This document shows positions 10,529-20,546 of a stretch of DNA of 64,000 bases, piece after piece. The position numbers were made by a program, and so were the translations under genes. Within the stretch, counting starts at the first letter, position 1; each line of letters begins with the position of its first letter. Below the pieces are notes generated by a model that had not been told where the DNA came from, ran no database searches, and was given only the letters and a program-made list of their open reading frames with translations. Source of the stretch: Symsagittifera roscoffensis (lineage: Eukaryota; Xenacoelomorpha; Acoela; Convolutidae); contig NC_087066.1 in the NCBI RefSeq assembly GCF_963678635.1, positions 7,221,954 to 7,285,953 of the forward strand. Reading direction: 5' to 3'.

Positions 10529-11527
10529 TGTGACATTCGACCGGAATGTGAAAAATGCAATCTCTGCAGAATTCGAGTTTTTAGCAGCGAGCCTTCCGGA
10601 TTGGTGATTATTAAGAATTAAGAACGTTATTGGAACGATTGGCCAAACGGTGAGGGCTGGAATATTCTGGTATTTTAAAATTTCAAAAATTCGAATTATG
10701 ACGTCATATTTCTGAGAAACGTCAGAAAAGGCCATTTTGGCTAAAACAAGAAAGAAAAACAGAACAACATTAGCTGCGCTAACAACAACTACGAAATCGA
10801 GATTGGAAAACGACAACGAGTTACAGAGTAACAGTGAACACTCCGAGTTGCAACTATGTTGCCGCTACAATAGTTGCAAGGCCGTTGCGAACAACGGTGA
10901 AGGGTGAAAGACGGCCTTCCGGATTAAGAAGAAATCAGGATTAACAAGCTTGATCCAGCGGATTTGTCAATCCGGAGGGGTAAAGGAACTGAAACTTTTA
11001 TCATGTTACATAAACGTTTAGCTTCCTGTCATGTCCTGACTTGAATTTAATTAACATCTAGATTCATTTTGATAAGGACGAGAAGCTAGGAGTTGGGGGA
11101 AAGGGTTGATCCATCTTCGATGGAGATGATGATTTTTATCTACTGAACAAAAACAATAGTAATATAATAAGTAGTAGCCCTGTTTTTAGGAGTGACCTCG
11201 TGGTCTGGGGATACTGAGACCCAGCCATGAGCTCACTACTTTTGCATGTAATCTAGTTAATTTGAGTGTTTTGACCGAAGCCGAAAGCAGTAACGTTTTT
11301 GTCGACCCGATGTTAGAAAGACCACCGAAAAGTACTGGCTTGGTAAAGACGGTGAAAAGCATGCAAAGCTCTGTTTAGAGGTTAGCCAGTCGTCTTAAGA
11401 CTTAGTTTTGTCTTCCGTCGATATGTATCTTCCGGGCGAATGTTACATAGATGTTTTTATGGCGCTCCTGGGTGTTATTCTTTTTAACATCATGACCGGC
11501 AGAACCGTTAACGAGCACTCCGCGCCG
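10529..11527 (+). repeat. 5' LTR of the giant element
   Basis: Matches 34121-35118 almost base for base. I counted roughly 17 differences over 1 kb, including GGAATGTG/GGAAAGTG near the start. It begins TGTG. The end is uncertain. The CA at 11491-11492 aligns with the CA that ends the minus-strand element's LTR, but identity between the two copies runs on to 11527. Inside lies a hairpin cassette (about 10912-10981) with CCTTCCGGATT facing AATCCGGAGG. Confidence 0.9.
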
Positions 11528-11697
11528 AGCGGATGCTCACATTAACGCCCTTAATAGGCCTAAACCGCCGGGGCGGAAGGGTAGTTCGGAACGCGGAAGC
11601 CTTCCGGATTACCGTGAATAGTTTTTTAACCTAGTTAAGACCGAAAATTCACGAACCAGGAAGGGTGGGGGGATTCGCGGTCCCGTCATTTCCTGAA

Positions 11698-11706
11698 TGG
11701 TAAGTG
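11698..11706 (+). promoter_or_regulatory. Candidate splice donor in leader
   Basis: ATGGTAAGTG puts GT at 11700-11701 inside a full GGTAAGT donor consensus, about 200 bases after the LTR. That is where a retroelement's subgenomic donor could lie. There is no transcript evidence. Confidence 0.35.
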
Positions 11707-12694
11707 ACCAAAAACACTTAAAGATATATATAAAACCAAACAAAAAGTAGTATAGTACTCAAGAAAAACAAAAAACATAAAAAAAATAACCGAAAAAACT
11801 AAAAACAGTAAAAAAAAAAAGTACAAAAATCAGTAGAAATCATCCCCCCAGAAAAGATGTGATCCGACCCTCCCGTTTGTTGTTGATAGATATATTGTTG
11901 TTACAGGCATTTATATCAGTCAGGATCGTTACGATCAGTTTTGTAGCCCGTTTTTGAAGCTTGTACTGCAGGGTTATTTGAGCATTTAAGCACGTTAATG
12001 ATAAATTGCGCCCAATCCGGAAGGGTCAGCTGATTTGCGCTCAATTCGGAGGGGTCTTGGGAGAAGACTGATCCGGCAAGCAGTACAAGGAGTAACAAGA
12101 AGGGGCTCAACGACAACAACAATCGACTGTTGGGTATCGTTAACAAGTTTTGTATCCCTTTTGGTACAAAAAGTAAGATAGTAATCTGTGGGGGGCTCGA
12201 CAGTGCTGCACTGTAGTGACCCTTCACCGAACTGCGAATATCCGAGTTAAGCACCTTAATTCGGATATTAAACAAACCCGGAGGGGTATAGTATTACTAA
12301 TATTATTATTTACATAGCCTATATTAATAGTCTTATATCATTTTTCAGTGAAAAACAACGAAAACAGACCGGTTTTTAGGGTCAAAATAGCGATATTTTG
12401 ATCCCCCCACAAGTCGCGATTTTTGAAATATTGATATTTTTTGAACCGGAAAAAAGCGCTAAGTTAGTGTGTTACATCGTAACTGCACTACCATAATAGA
12501 GAGAACCGGTTAAGTTTAGTTCGAAAGTGGTTGGAACTATTTTGGTACCGAGAACCGAAATTTGGTGATTTTTGAGAAAACGAAACACTATAAATTTAGA
12601 AAATTTTTTGAAATTTTTGAGTTACAACAGTAAAAATAGTTGTTCGGACAACGTCCACTAGTAAATCTACAAGTTTTAAAACCCGCTACCCGAA

Positions 12695-12764
12695 AGCCTT
12701 CCGGGTTGCAGAGAAATCGAACTTAACGTGTTTGATTTGGTGGATTCATCAATCCGGAGGGGTA
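12695..12764 (+). repeat. Hairpin cassette copied from or shared with the LTR
   Basis: GCCTTCCGGGTT, GAGAAATC, TTAAC, TTGAT and CAATCCGGAGGGGTA occur with the same spacing as 10912-10981 in the LTR. The ends are reverse complements, giving an ~11-bp stem and a ~45-base loop. Confidence 0.7.
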
Positions 12765-14379
12765 CAGGTAGCATAGTTTTTCGCAAATTTTTTCAGCAAA
12801 AGCGTTTTAGATCGGGTCTTTTGCATTGAACTAGAAGAGTATAGGCCTTCTGAGCTCGGATCAATAATTTTTACTTCGAAAGGACCTGATTTGCGGAAAA
12901 AGTTAGGCGGAACCTAAAAGAAAAAAAAAATTTTGAGTTTAGAAAAAAGACGTTTTGGTTAATAACTTTGGAACTACTGGGCATATCGAGTTGATCTTGG
13001 TACCAATAGATCAGAAATTAGCTGAGCTTACTGATAGAGACAAAAGTTTTTTGGAAAAGTAAGCGTGAAAATTTTTTGAGATTGTTTTTAGCAAATTCCT
13101 CAATTTGGAAGGGTACACCCTTCACGTTTTACAAATTTTTTTTAGAAAAGCCCTTATACCCCTAACAGAAGGTAATAGCGGTTGAATAAAGTAACTTTAG
13201 GCTGTTCTAGACGAAAAGGGAAGGCTAAAGGCACAGCAAAAGCTTAAGCGAGCCGAAGTTAGGCGAGCGATAAGACCCTTCACCGTTAGTGTGAATTGTC
13301 AAATAAGAGGCTTAACTTCAATCCGGAAGGGTCTAGGAAAGTAGTGCATACCCTTCCTAGTTAATTGAAAGAGCAAAATTGCATCGGAGAACGTATCCGG
13401 AGGGGTATAGGTTGAAAGTAAGAAATCTCCGAAAAGCTACTTTTACAAAACCGGAGGGTTCCCAATCCGGAGGGGTCCAAATCCGGAGGGGTCTTATATT
13501 AACTAACTCAGAGGGGTCGCAATCCGGAGGGGTCTAGATTCTGCCAGTCCGGAAGGGTCCTATTTGTGCCAATCCGGAGGGGTATTGTTTTATTAAAGGA
13601 CTTAGGTAGACGAAAGAAAGACTTAGGACTTAAAGGACTTAGGTAGAAAAAAGTGAGAGGTATTAGGTGAGAGGTATTAGCACACAGGCTAGCTATCAGT
13701 GACTGCACTGGTAACTTGCCTTTCAATAAGAACCAGACCAAAACAAAACAGATCCGAACTCGGATATTCGCGACACTAAGTCTAAATGATTCATTGGTGT
13801 GGATTGTAACATAATACGTTTTTGGGAAAAGTGACTGCCCTGAGGATTTTAGTAGGTCTAGCTCGGGAAGTCCGAAGGTAGATAGGTAACACAGTACTCG
13901 GTGGGTGCAATAGCCGCCCACTTGAGAAAATTACTGCCTTCAAAGTTTTGTCTGTTTGGTGCAGCACCGAGCAGGGAAAGCTTTTTCTTTAAAAGACAAG
14001 TTCGACTATTGTACTGCGACCGACTAAGAGTACATTACACATACGTGTTTTTTAGAGACATTCATATTCTGTCAATATATATATTTTTGTTTTTGATTTT
14101 AAGTCAACATAAACTGTGCTTGATTGGGTAGTGAGTACACTATCTTTTAAATTGACTGATAACATCATATTGTGCTAGTTTTCAAATCTTACCACCGATA
14201 ATCGGTTAGTGTGAATAAATTTTATACAAACTGTACTCTGATAACATACAGGGATTTGTGGTCACTATTTAATAGAATCTTGTGAAAATTATTGTGTTGT
14301 GTCATTATTATTGTTAATAAAACTATAAGGTCTCTAGCAATCGGGTTAAGCATAGGCATTAAAAAGTGACAAATAGAGA

Positions 14380-15522
14380 ATGAGTCTAGACAAGTCAAGG
14401 ATACTAAAACGAGGTAATAGCTCTAGGAAATTCATACCTGAAAAGCAAAGAAAAAGGATGACCGATCCTTTTGTGGATTGGATCAAGCGATCCCGGTCCG
14501 ATAAAGGGGAGACGGTTTCAGGCAGAATGGTTGAAACGAGAAGTCAGAAGACCTCAGAAGAGCGGAAAGAACTGTTAGAAGTCGAGGTCAATACGGACCA
14601 TACCATGAACGACAACCAGGAAGTAAATGGACTGGAAGGGAGAGGCAGAAGGCTGGCGAGTGAATCTACTCCGGTAGAACAAGGCCATGATTTTGCCACT
14701 TCCATCGGGACATTGGATCGAGAGGAGATGTCGGAACTGTCCGACATCTCAACTGAAGTAACGGCAACTAGAAGATCTCCGACAGACAACATTATGATGA
14801 CAGGAGGAACTGGGAAACAAACAACGTCATCATCATTCTCAGAAAGAACGAAGAACACCTTCGGAAACATCTTTCCATTCAGCATGGGAGGAGGAGCAGG
14901 AAACGAAGGTGAATCCCAGGAGGAAGAGGATGAAGAGGTGCAATGGGACTTTGGATCTCAAGTCAGCCTCAATAGTTCGATCCAGGAAAATGAGGCACAC
15001 ATCGGAAGAGAGACTGGAACCATGGACAAATTTGGTGTAGTGACAACGATGGGCAAAGAGGCAAACACACCGGGCCAGTCAAAAGACTTCGCGATTAGGA
15101 CAAGTTCAGAGCCACAAACTGGAGAGAGTAGAACCAGAGGACTAGGCAACGCGTTAGCGGATCCTGAAATAGATAATGAAAAGACGTCGAGGCAGAGAGT
15201 TAAGGCCCGGATCTCGACCAGCACGAAGCTACCTGGGACCGACAGGGTTACACCACCACTAGTGACGCCACTCGTGGATAACGGGGCAGCACTAGAGGAA
15301 GCCTTAAGCAACATAGTGGACAGTTTAGGAGAACAAAACGAGCAGATGTCAATAAGGATGAGTGAACTAGAAAGGGCAGTCCACATTGAAAGAGAGAGTC
15401 TGCGGGAAGAAATAAACCGCAACAGACAAGAAGTTGGCAGGAGCGAAAAACGCTTGAAAGAAAGAACGGACGAACATATGGCGAGGAACTTGTCGCGAAT
15501 GACAAGAGGGGCGGAACAGTGA
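14380..15522 (+). CDS. Gag N-terminal part (380 codons), ends at an in-frame TGA
   Basis: The ATG at 14380 is the first long open start after the leader. The product is hydrophilic, rich in Ser, Thr, Glu and Arg, with no signal peptide or membrane segment. It contains MVETRSQ near residue 50, matching MVNTRSN of the minus-strand sibling Gag. An acidic patch (EEEDEEVQW) lies near residue 180. Residues ~305-380 form a charged coiled coil. The TGA at 15520-15522 interrupts this coiled coil, and the same frame reopens at once and continues to 17697. The stop thus splits one Gag and most simply reflects an Arg CGA to TGA change. Coiled coils near the Gag N-terminus would help assembly. The sibling element lacks this stop but has a different one. 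Confidence 0.8.
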   Translation: MSLDKSRILKRGNSSRKFIPEKQRKRMTDPFVDWIKRSRSDKGETVSGRMVETRSQKTSEERKELLEVEVNTDHTMNDNQEVNGLEGRGRRLASESTPVEQGHDFATSIGTLDREEMSELSDISTEVTATRRSPTDNIMMTGGTGKQTTSSSFSERTKNTFGNIFPFSMGGGAGNEGESQEEEDEEVQWDFGSQVSLNSSIQENEAHIGRETGTMDKFGVVTTMGKEANTPGQSKDFAIRTSSEPQTGESRTRGLGNALADPEIDNEKTSRQRVKARISTSTKLPGTDRVTPPLVTPLVDNGAALEEALSNIVDSLGEQNEQMSIRMSELERAVHIERESLREEINRNRQEVGRSEKRLKERTDEHMARNLSRMTRGAEQ

Positions 15523-15543
15523 GAGTTACGCTTAAGAGACGAC

Positions 15544-17697
15544 ATGGAGAAGTTAAGAATTCAACAAGAGCAGTCTCTTGGGACTCTTGACACAAGGATA
15601 GACGCGATGATGGAGAGGCGAACTCAGACTATCATGGATAGGTTGGACGGGCTACTAAGCAGCAAGAGTGGACCAAAAGAAGGAGAACCGAACTCGGGAG
15701 GTCCCAGCAGGGAACCGAGGGTGAACTTCAATGAACATCAAAAGAGGAAGACGTATGGATCCACTAGAGGCAGGGGCAGTTCATCAGGCTATGCCACAAG
15801 GGGTAATGGAACATGGGGCCCGAACAGTAGAGCAAGTTCAACGGGGAACAGACAGACCTCTAACGAACGACCAACGCAAGGAACACATGCGACTGGGAGA
15901 AGTGATTCCGGCAACAGGGGGCATGCAAGCCCGAAGAGGAGTCATGTAGGCCAAGAAGGAAACACTCACGGCGATTCGGATTGCAGGGATGCACCGCATA
16001 CAGAGCCTTTGACGAGGTGTGAGGACACTCAAGCGGGACACTCAAGGGATGCTACGGCAATGGCCACAGCATTTGAACCCCTAAACAGGTCTTTGGAGAC
16101 ATTCCTGACAAGGTTATCCAGAACCAATGAACGCAGTGAGAAGTCCAGAAGAGTCTTTAAGAAACCAAGATGCTACAAAGACGAATCTGATGGCTGTATT
16201 GATACCTGGATAGAGGTAATGAAGCTGCATTTCGAGGAAGAGGACTTGTCGGAGAGACAGGAATGCAGCGCGCTCACCAGCAACTTAGAAGGGACAGCCC
16301 TGAACTGTGTCATGGCCAAGAAGCAATATCAACGTGACACTGCTGAGAAAATTTTCGAAATCTTGTTAAACCGTTTTGGATCAGGGGTGCAGGGGCACCA
16401 GGCGATGATGCGCTTCGAGAAACGGAGGCAACGAGAAGATGAAACGATAGACAAGTTTCTCGATGATTTGGAAATGCTGAGGAGACGCAGCCAACCGGAC
16501 GAGTCAAACCGAAGGATGAACCTGGCCGTAGCCTCGAAATTTATCGATGGTGTGAAGAATGATGAACTTCGTACGATGCTAGCAACGCATTACACACCAC
16601 TATCAACCAATGCGCCAACACCGGAGGAGTTGAGGCTCAAATCAAAAGAGTATCTTTTGTTGAAACCTCCTTCGAGATCTGGATATTACAAGAACAATGA
16701 TGGCAATTTTAACAACGGACCAGCAAACCAAGGGAACAATTGGTACAAACCGAGGGATGATATGGACAAGAGACGCTCTTGTGCTAATTGCAGTTCAACG
16801 GACCATCATGTGTCAGCATGCCCAGCTTACAAACAAGGCATGAAAGCAATAGGCTTTAGCCTCGAGGACGAAGATGCGTCAGAGTTGGACCATGAGGATT
16901 TCATGAGAGGAGTAATTGCGAAATTCGGCCCGAGGTGTTTCTTTTGCAACTTGGAAGGTCATTTTAAATCAGATTGTCCGCAATTCTGGGATGCAGTGGC
17001 AGACATTAAGCATCCAAGACATGAAGAAGCTTTGTCAGGAGTGAAAGCCAGCAAGGCTCGACTTTTGAGTGAAGCAGAAGCACGCAGAAAGGATAAACCT
17101 CAAGAGCTGGCGGCAAAGAAAATGCAAGCGGTAATAGAGGAGACACGTGAGCCGGAACCAGCAACTGCGGCTCACGACTTCAAGATCGATTATAAGGCAG
17201 CCGCGAGGGATGCTCTAAATAGAGTGCAGCAGGAACTAGTAACGAAAGAGATCGAACAAAAAGTGAAACTTGAACTGGAGAATGAAAAACTTCAGGAGCA
17301 ACTGAATACCTTCGAAGCAACGGAGTTCGAGGAAACTAAAGCACCAAGCAGTTTGAGCATGAAGCTTAATGTGATCTCCGGTCAGAGGTTCGGCATGGTG
17401 CCGCAAGGAAGCAAGATACAGTCGATAATCTCAGTGGCTGGACGTCAGGTGATCAGAAATCTGAGTGAACCATCCGAGTTCACTTTGATGCATTTGGACA
17501 CATATGCAGATTATCTGAGGCAGGTGGAGCCACGCACCGAGTCGAGAGCTGTGCGAGCACTACTAACGACGGGTGGCCCTCGCATGAAGAAACTTCATGG
17601 ACGCTACCTAGAGGTCTATGGGCCGTATCAAGTAATGCTGAACGTGGATGGAATCAGTATTTACACCAGGACTTATGTAACAACAGATGATGACTAA
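15544..17697 (+). CDS. Gag core with two zinc knuckles (717 codons)
   Basis: This is the same frame as the upstream 380-codon ORF. Residues 1-45 finish the coiled coil. Residues 50-200 are Gly/Ser/Arg-rich and disordered. Residues ~216-350 are the retrotransposon Gag (capsid) core, with DGCIDTWIEVMKLHFEEE and HQAMMRFEKRRQRED. Two canonical CX2CX4HX4C knuckles follow: CANCSSTDHHVSAC near 413 and CFFCNLEGHFKSDC near 466. Residues ~490-600 are helical and charged. A ~110-residue segment before the stop (VRALLTTGGPRMKKLHGRY) is not a standard Gag module. The stop TAA (17695-17697) is followed directly by ATG of the protease ORF in the same frame, so Gag and protease are separated by one codon. 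Role: capsid assembly and RNA binding in the cytoplasm. Confidence 0.9.
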   Translation: MEKLRIQQEQSLGTLDTRIDAMMERRTQTIMDRLDGLLSSKSGPKEGEPNSGGPSREPRVNFNEHQKRKTYGSTRGRGSSSGYATRGNGTWGPNSRASSTGNRQTSNERPTQGTHATGRSDSGNRGHASPKRSHVGQEGNTHGDSDCRDAPHTEPLTRCEDTQAGHSRDATAMATAFEPLNRSLETFLTRLSRTNERSEKSRRVFKKPRCYKDESDGCIDTWIEVMKLHFEEEDLSERQECSALTSNLEGTALNCVMAKKQYQRDTAEKIFEILLNRFGSGVQGHQAMMRFEKRRQREDETIDKFLDDLEMLRRRSQPDESNRRMNLAVASKFIDGVKNDELRTMLATHYTPLSTNAPTPEELRLKSKEYLLLKPPSRSGYYKNNDGNFNNGPANQGNNWYKPRDDMDKRRSCANCSSTDHHVSACPAYKQGMKAIGFSLEDEDASELDHEDFMRGVIAKFGPRCFFCNLEGHFKSDCPQFWDAVADIKHPRHEEALSGVKASKARLLSEAEARRKDKPQELAAKKMQAVIEETREPEPATAAHDFKIDYKAAARDALNRVQQELVTKEIEQKVKLELENEKLQEQLNTFEATEFEETKAPSSLSMKLNVISGQRFGMVPQGSKIQSIISVAGRQVIRNLSEPSEFTLMHLDTYADYLRQVEPRTESRAVRALLTTGGPRMKKLHGRYLEVYGPYQVMLNVDGISIYTRTYVTTDDD

Positions 17698-18273
17698 ATG
17701 GGGCAGATCTATTTGGGAGAAGAGGAACTCAAGGTCCGCAGGATAGGCCATGACGCCATGATGGAACAGGACGCAGTACACATTGGGTATGAAGCAGATG
17801 TGACCGCACATCTGCTCGACACCAACAAAACAAAACTCGGAGTCACAGGGCTTCTGGACACAGGAGCGGTAGTGAGTGTGATGCCGATAAAAACTTGGGA
17901 AAGAATGGGCTTCACGCGGGAAGATCTAATTCCAACGAATCTCCGACTGGCCGCCGCCAATCGAGGAGCTATCTACGTGGCCGGGAGAACACCAATAACG
18001 GTCCTCCACATGGGAGGACGGGATCTTTGGATGAGCTTCCTGGTGGTAGAGAATCTGGACGACGCCGACCAATTCATCTTGGGCAGAGATTTTGTCAGGA
18101 ATTTTGACGTGATGATTGACTTGAACAACGGTCTGATACGGATTAAAAACCCGGACCGAAAGTATGTTAAGAGACCAATTAATAGGATAATAACAGATGA
18201 AAACAAGGTACCAATTTTTTTAGATAGAAAAGTAAAATTACAACAAGGACAAGCTGTGGTTAGCAATTTTTAG
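17698..18273 (+). CDS. Retropepsin-type aspartic protease
   Basis: LLDTGAVVSVMP near residue 52 is the catalytic DTG(A) loop. QFILGRDFVRNFDVMID near residue 125 is the second hydrophobic-hydrophobic-Gly motif of retropepsins. The ORF abuts gag in the same frame across a TAA and ends with TTT TAG at 18268-18273. The RT frame opens one base later in the +1 frame. The protease would cleave the Gag-Pol polyprotein. With one DTG per chain it should act as a dimer. Expression would need readthrough or reinitiation if the TAA is ancestral. If the TAA is a CAA mutation, this copy is simply broken. Confidence 0.9.
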   Translation: MGQIYLGEEELKVRRIGHDAMMEQDAVHIGYEADVTAHLLDTNKTKLGVTGLLDTGAVVSVMPIKTWERMGFTREDLIPTNLRLAAANRGAIYVAGRTPITVLHMGGRDLWMSFLVVENLDDADQFILGRDFVRNFDVMIDLNNGLIRIKNPDRKYVKRPINRIITDENKVPIFLDRKVKLQQGQAVVSNF

Positions 18274-18274
18274 A

Positions 18275-20065
18275 ATGAGAAATTTGAATTCGTTAAGTGA
18301 TAGTAAACAGGTTTGCTTAGTACCGAATCCAAATAGTCAGAGTTCGGTGATTTTAGGCCGGAGCTTCTCGGTAACGCGAAACGGACTGTGTGTCAGTGTG
18401 TTGTTGAACACACTGGACACCACGGTTTCAATCCAGCGTGGAAAGAAGCTTGGCTACGCTTTGCCGATGAGGACCGACTATGAGGAGACACAAAACTTGA
18501 AGGAATATAGTGTGAAAGACTGTCCTTATCACGCCAATAAAGATAAAATTATAAAGAGGATTAATGAATTAAAATCTATTCATAAATTGTTTTCAATGAA
18601 ATCCGAAACAGACGATGGCTTATCAAGCTGCTCGAATTTTCCGGAACGCCCCTCGTCATATGAACTAGAATCTGACAAACCGGTTTTGCTAGAGATAGAA
18701 CATTTAAAAGGGAAAATAGGTGAGGGAGATTTCAAAAAATTGCGGGACCTCCTAAATCGGAACGCAGATGTATTTTCAAAACATAAGGCGGGTATCGGTT
18801 GCTGTAATTTCGTCGAACACGAAATCGAACTAGAAGAGGGCGCCGTTCCCCATAGGGAAGGCGCAAGGCGAATGACGCCACACAAATCGGAAGCGTGCCG
18901 AGCGGAAATAGAAATGTTGCTTGAATACGATATGATAGAACCCTCGAAATTGCCATGGGCTTGCGGAGTAGTAATGGCGAAAAAGAAAGGGGGGCATCTT
19001 AGATTTTGTTGCGACTTTCGTTACTTGAACGCGGTAACGATAAAAGATGCGTACCCGATACCGCGAATAGACGAGAGCCTATCTAAGCTTGGTGATGCCA
19101 AGTTCTTCACCACATTGGACTTAGGCTCTGCCTTCTGGCAGGTCCCTCTGCGAAAGAAGGACAGAGAGAAGACCGGATTCGCGTGCGAATTGGGATTGTA
19201 CCAGTGGAAGAGGATGCCCTTCGGCTTGTGCAATGCAACGGCCACTTTTCAAAGACTGATGGCTCAGGCTTTGACGAAAGTGACCAAGAAGTACGGGAAT
19301 CTCGTGATGTGTTACGTGGATGACGTAGTCATAGCGACACCGACCCTGGAAGACCACATTGATAGGCTCGATGAAGTCTTTGGATGCATGAAAAGAGCAG
19401 GATTAAAGTGCAAACCGTCGAAATGTGAAATCCTTAGGGATTCGATAAAGTACCTAGGAAGAATGGTGGATAGGCATGGTGTGAGGCCGGACCCGGAAGC
19501 AGTGGAAGCAGTGTTGACATGGAAGGCCCCCAGGACGGACACACAGCTCCTGAGCTTCCTAGGGTTTGCCAATTACTACCGAGAATTCATAAAAGGATAT
19601 GCGGACAAGGTGTACCCGATGCAGAAGCTGACACGCAACAAAGGGAAAAAGTTCGAATGGAACGATGAGGCACAGGTTGCTTTCGAGAACATAAAGCGGG
19701 AACTGTGCGAAGCGCCAGTGCTGGGCATGCCTACAGAAAAGGGCATGTATGTTCTCGACACAGACGCATCGGTGGTGGCCATCTCAGGAATCTTGCATCA
19801 AGAGCAAGAATGGAACGGAAGAACAGTTCTCCGTCCCATTGCATACGGCAGCAAAGTCTTGAGTGACACAGAGATGAAATATGGCGCACCAAAAGCAGAA
19901 ATGTTTGCAGTAGTCACCTTCGTGGAAAAGTACCGTGCATACTTGGGGAGCGCTCCCTTCAAGTTACGCGTGGACAGCAGAGCGTTATCCTGGTTGAAGA
20001 CCTACTCGATGGATCAGAGTTATATTGGTAGATGGATAGTAAGACTGGATGGCTATCGAACATAG
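18275..20065 (+). CDS. Reverse transcriptase and most of RNase H (596 codons)
   Basis: Starts in the +1 frame relative to the protease. Residues 1-165 are a linker. The RT follows with DFRYLNAVTIKDAYPIPRID, TLDLGSAFWQVPL, FGLCNATATFQRLM and the catalytic YVDDVVIAT, all in Ty3/Gypsy order. The thumb has KYLGRMV and FLGFANYYREFI. RNase H begins at YVLDTDASVVAISG and continues through KAEMFAVVTF and LRVDSRALSWL. The ORF ends early at TAG (20063-20065), inside the segment before the RNase H final motif. The sequence resumes in the next frame at 20049 with IEHRMRDKHQNADSLS. A short deletion, possibly 8 bases between ATC repeats, would explain the shift. The enzyme copies element RNA into cDNA. Confidence 0.95.
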   Translation: MRNLNSLSDSKQVCLVPNPNSQSSVILGRSFSVTRNGLCVSVLLNTLDTTVSIQRGKKLGYALPMRTDYEETQNLKEYSVKDCPYHANKDKIIKRINELKSIHKLFSMKSETDDGLSSCSNFPERPSSYELESDKPVLLEIEHLKGKIGEGDFKKLRDLLNRNADVFSKHKAGIGCCNFVEHEIELEEGAVPHREGARRMTPHKSEACRAEIEMLLEYDMIEPSKLPWACGVVMAKKKGGHLRFCCDFRYLNAVTIKDAYPIPRIDESLSKLGDAKFFTTLDLGSAFWQVPLRKKDREKTGFACELGLYQWKRMPFGLCNATATFQRLMAQALTKVTKKYGNLVMCYVDDVVIATPTLEDHIDRLDEVFGCMKRAGLKCKPSKCEILRDSIKYLGRMVDRHGVRPDPEAVEAVLTWKAPRTDTQLLSFLGFANYYREFIKGYADKVYPMQKLTRNKGKKFEWNDEAQVAFENIKRELCEAPVLGMPTEKGMYVLDTDASVVAISGILHQEQEWNGRTVLRPIAYGSKVLSDTEMKYGAPKAEMFAVVTFVEKYRAYLGSAPFKLRVDSRALSWLKTYSMDQSYIGRWIVRLDGYRT

Positions 20066-20546
20066 GATGCGTGATAAACACCAGAATGCTGACAGCCTCA
20101 GCAAGAAAACTGAGTTCAATGAAATATTGGAGCAGAAGCAGGCCAATCAGGCGGAAAAAAAGGAGGAATTCTCGTTTCTGGACAAAGAAACTTATGAAGC
20201 GCGTCCCTTAACGAGATGGTTGGATAAGTCTGGACATCCAATTCCAGGGCACCCTGAGTTACCTGTAGAGAAAGCAGCCGAAATAAAGATCCTATCCAAG
20301 GAGGACCCGGTCCCCTTGGATCTGTTGCTGCGCTCGAACCTGGTCCAGCAAGAACTCTCTCGCATGAACATAAACAGCCTCTCATTATTGGATAAAACGG
20401 TGCAAGTCACACCGCAAGTGATGCGGATGCTGGGTGGATTGTTAGAAAGAGAAGTGACCAGAGATGACCCCGAGTGGACAGCTGCAGTGGCATCGTTAAC
20501 AGTCAGTGAGAAAGTGAAGATCATGCCGTCCAGACGACAGCACTAA
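20049..20546 (+). pseudogene. RNase H end and start of the RNase H-integrase linker
   Basis: Frameshifted continuation of the RT-RNase H ORF. IEHRMRDKHQNADSLSKK contains the conserved RNase H end (HxxADxLS). The rest is a Glu/Leu-rich linker that I cannot assign. The stop TAA at 20544 is followed by another TAG at 20553, and the same frame then reopens. The initiating ATG is incidental; this should be part of Pol. Confidence 0.8.

Larger units (their letters stand above)
11528..14379 (+). other. 2.9-kb leader with clustered TCCGGA(G/A)GGGT motifs
   Basis: No ORF of note fits this interval. It is marked by about a dozen copies of AATCCGGAGGGGT or AATCCGGAAGGGT, near 12013, 12041, 12271, 12751, 13102, 13320, 13394, 13464, 13480, 13521, 13548 and 13571. 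Several reverse-complement copies (CCTTCCGGATT, GACCCTTCA) lie near 11607, 12697 and 13274. Close opposed pairs can fold into hairpins. The region probably holds packaging or translation signals, but that is inference. Small ORFs at 11916-12275 (-) and 13508-13921 (-) cross the motif array and I do not accept them as genes. Confidence 0.8.

Noticed and set aside
10493-10816. 107-codon minus-strand ORF with a hydrophobic start, repeated at 33983-34408
   Set aside because: It lies within the two LTR copies, antisense to the element; the repetition reflects the LTR, not a gene.
14544-14885. Minus-strand ORFs antisense to gag and pol (many between 14.5 and 33 kb)
   Set aside because: They are shadows of the purine-rich sense coding strand with low-complexity Ser/Leu content.
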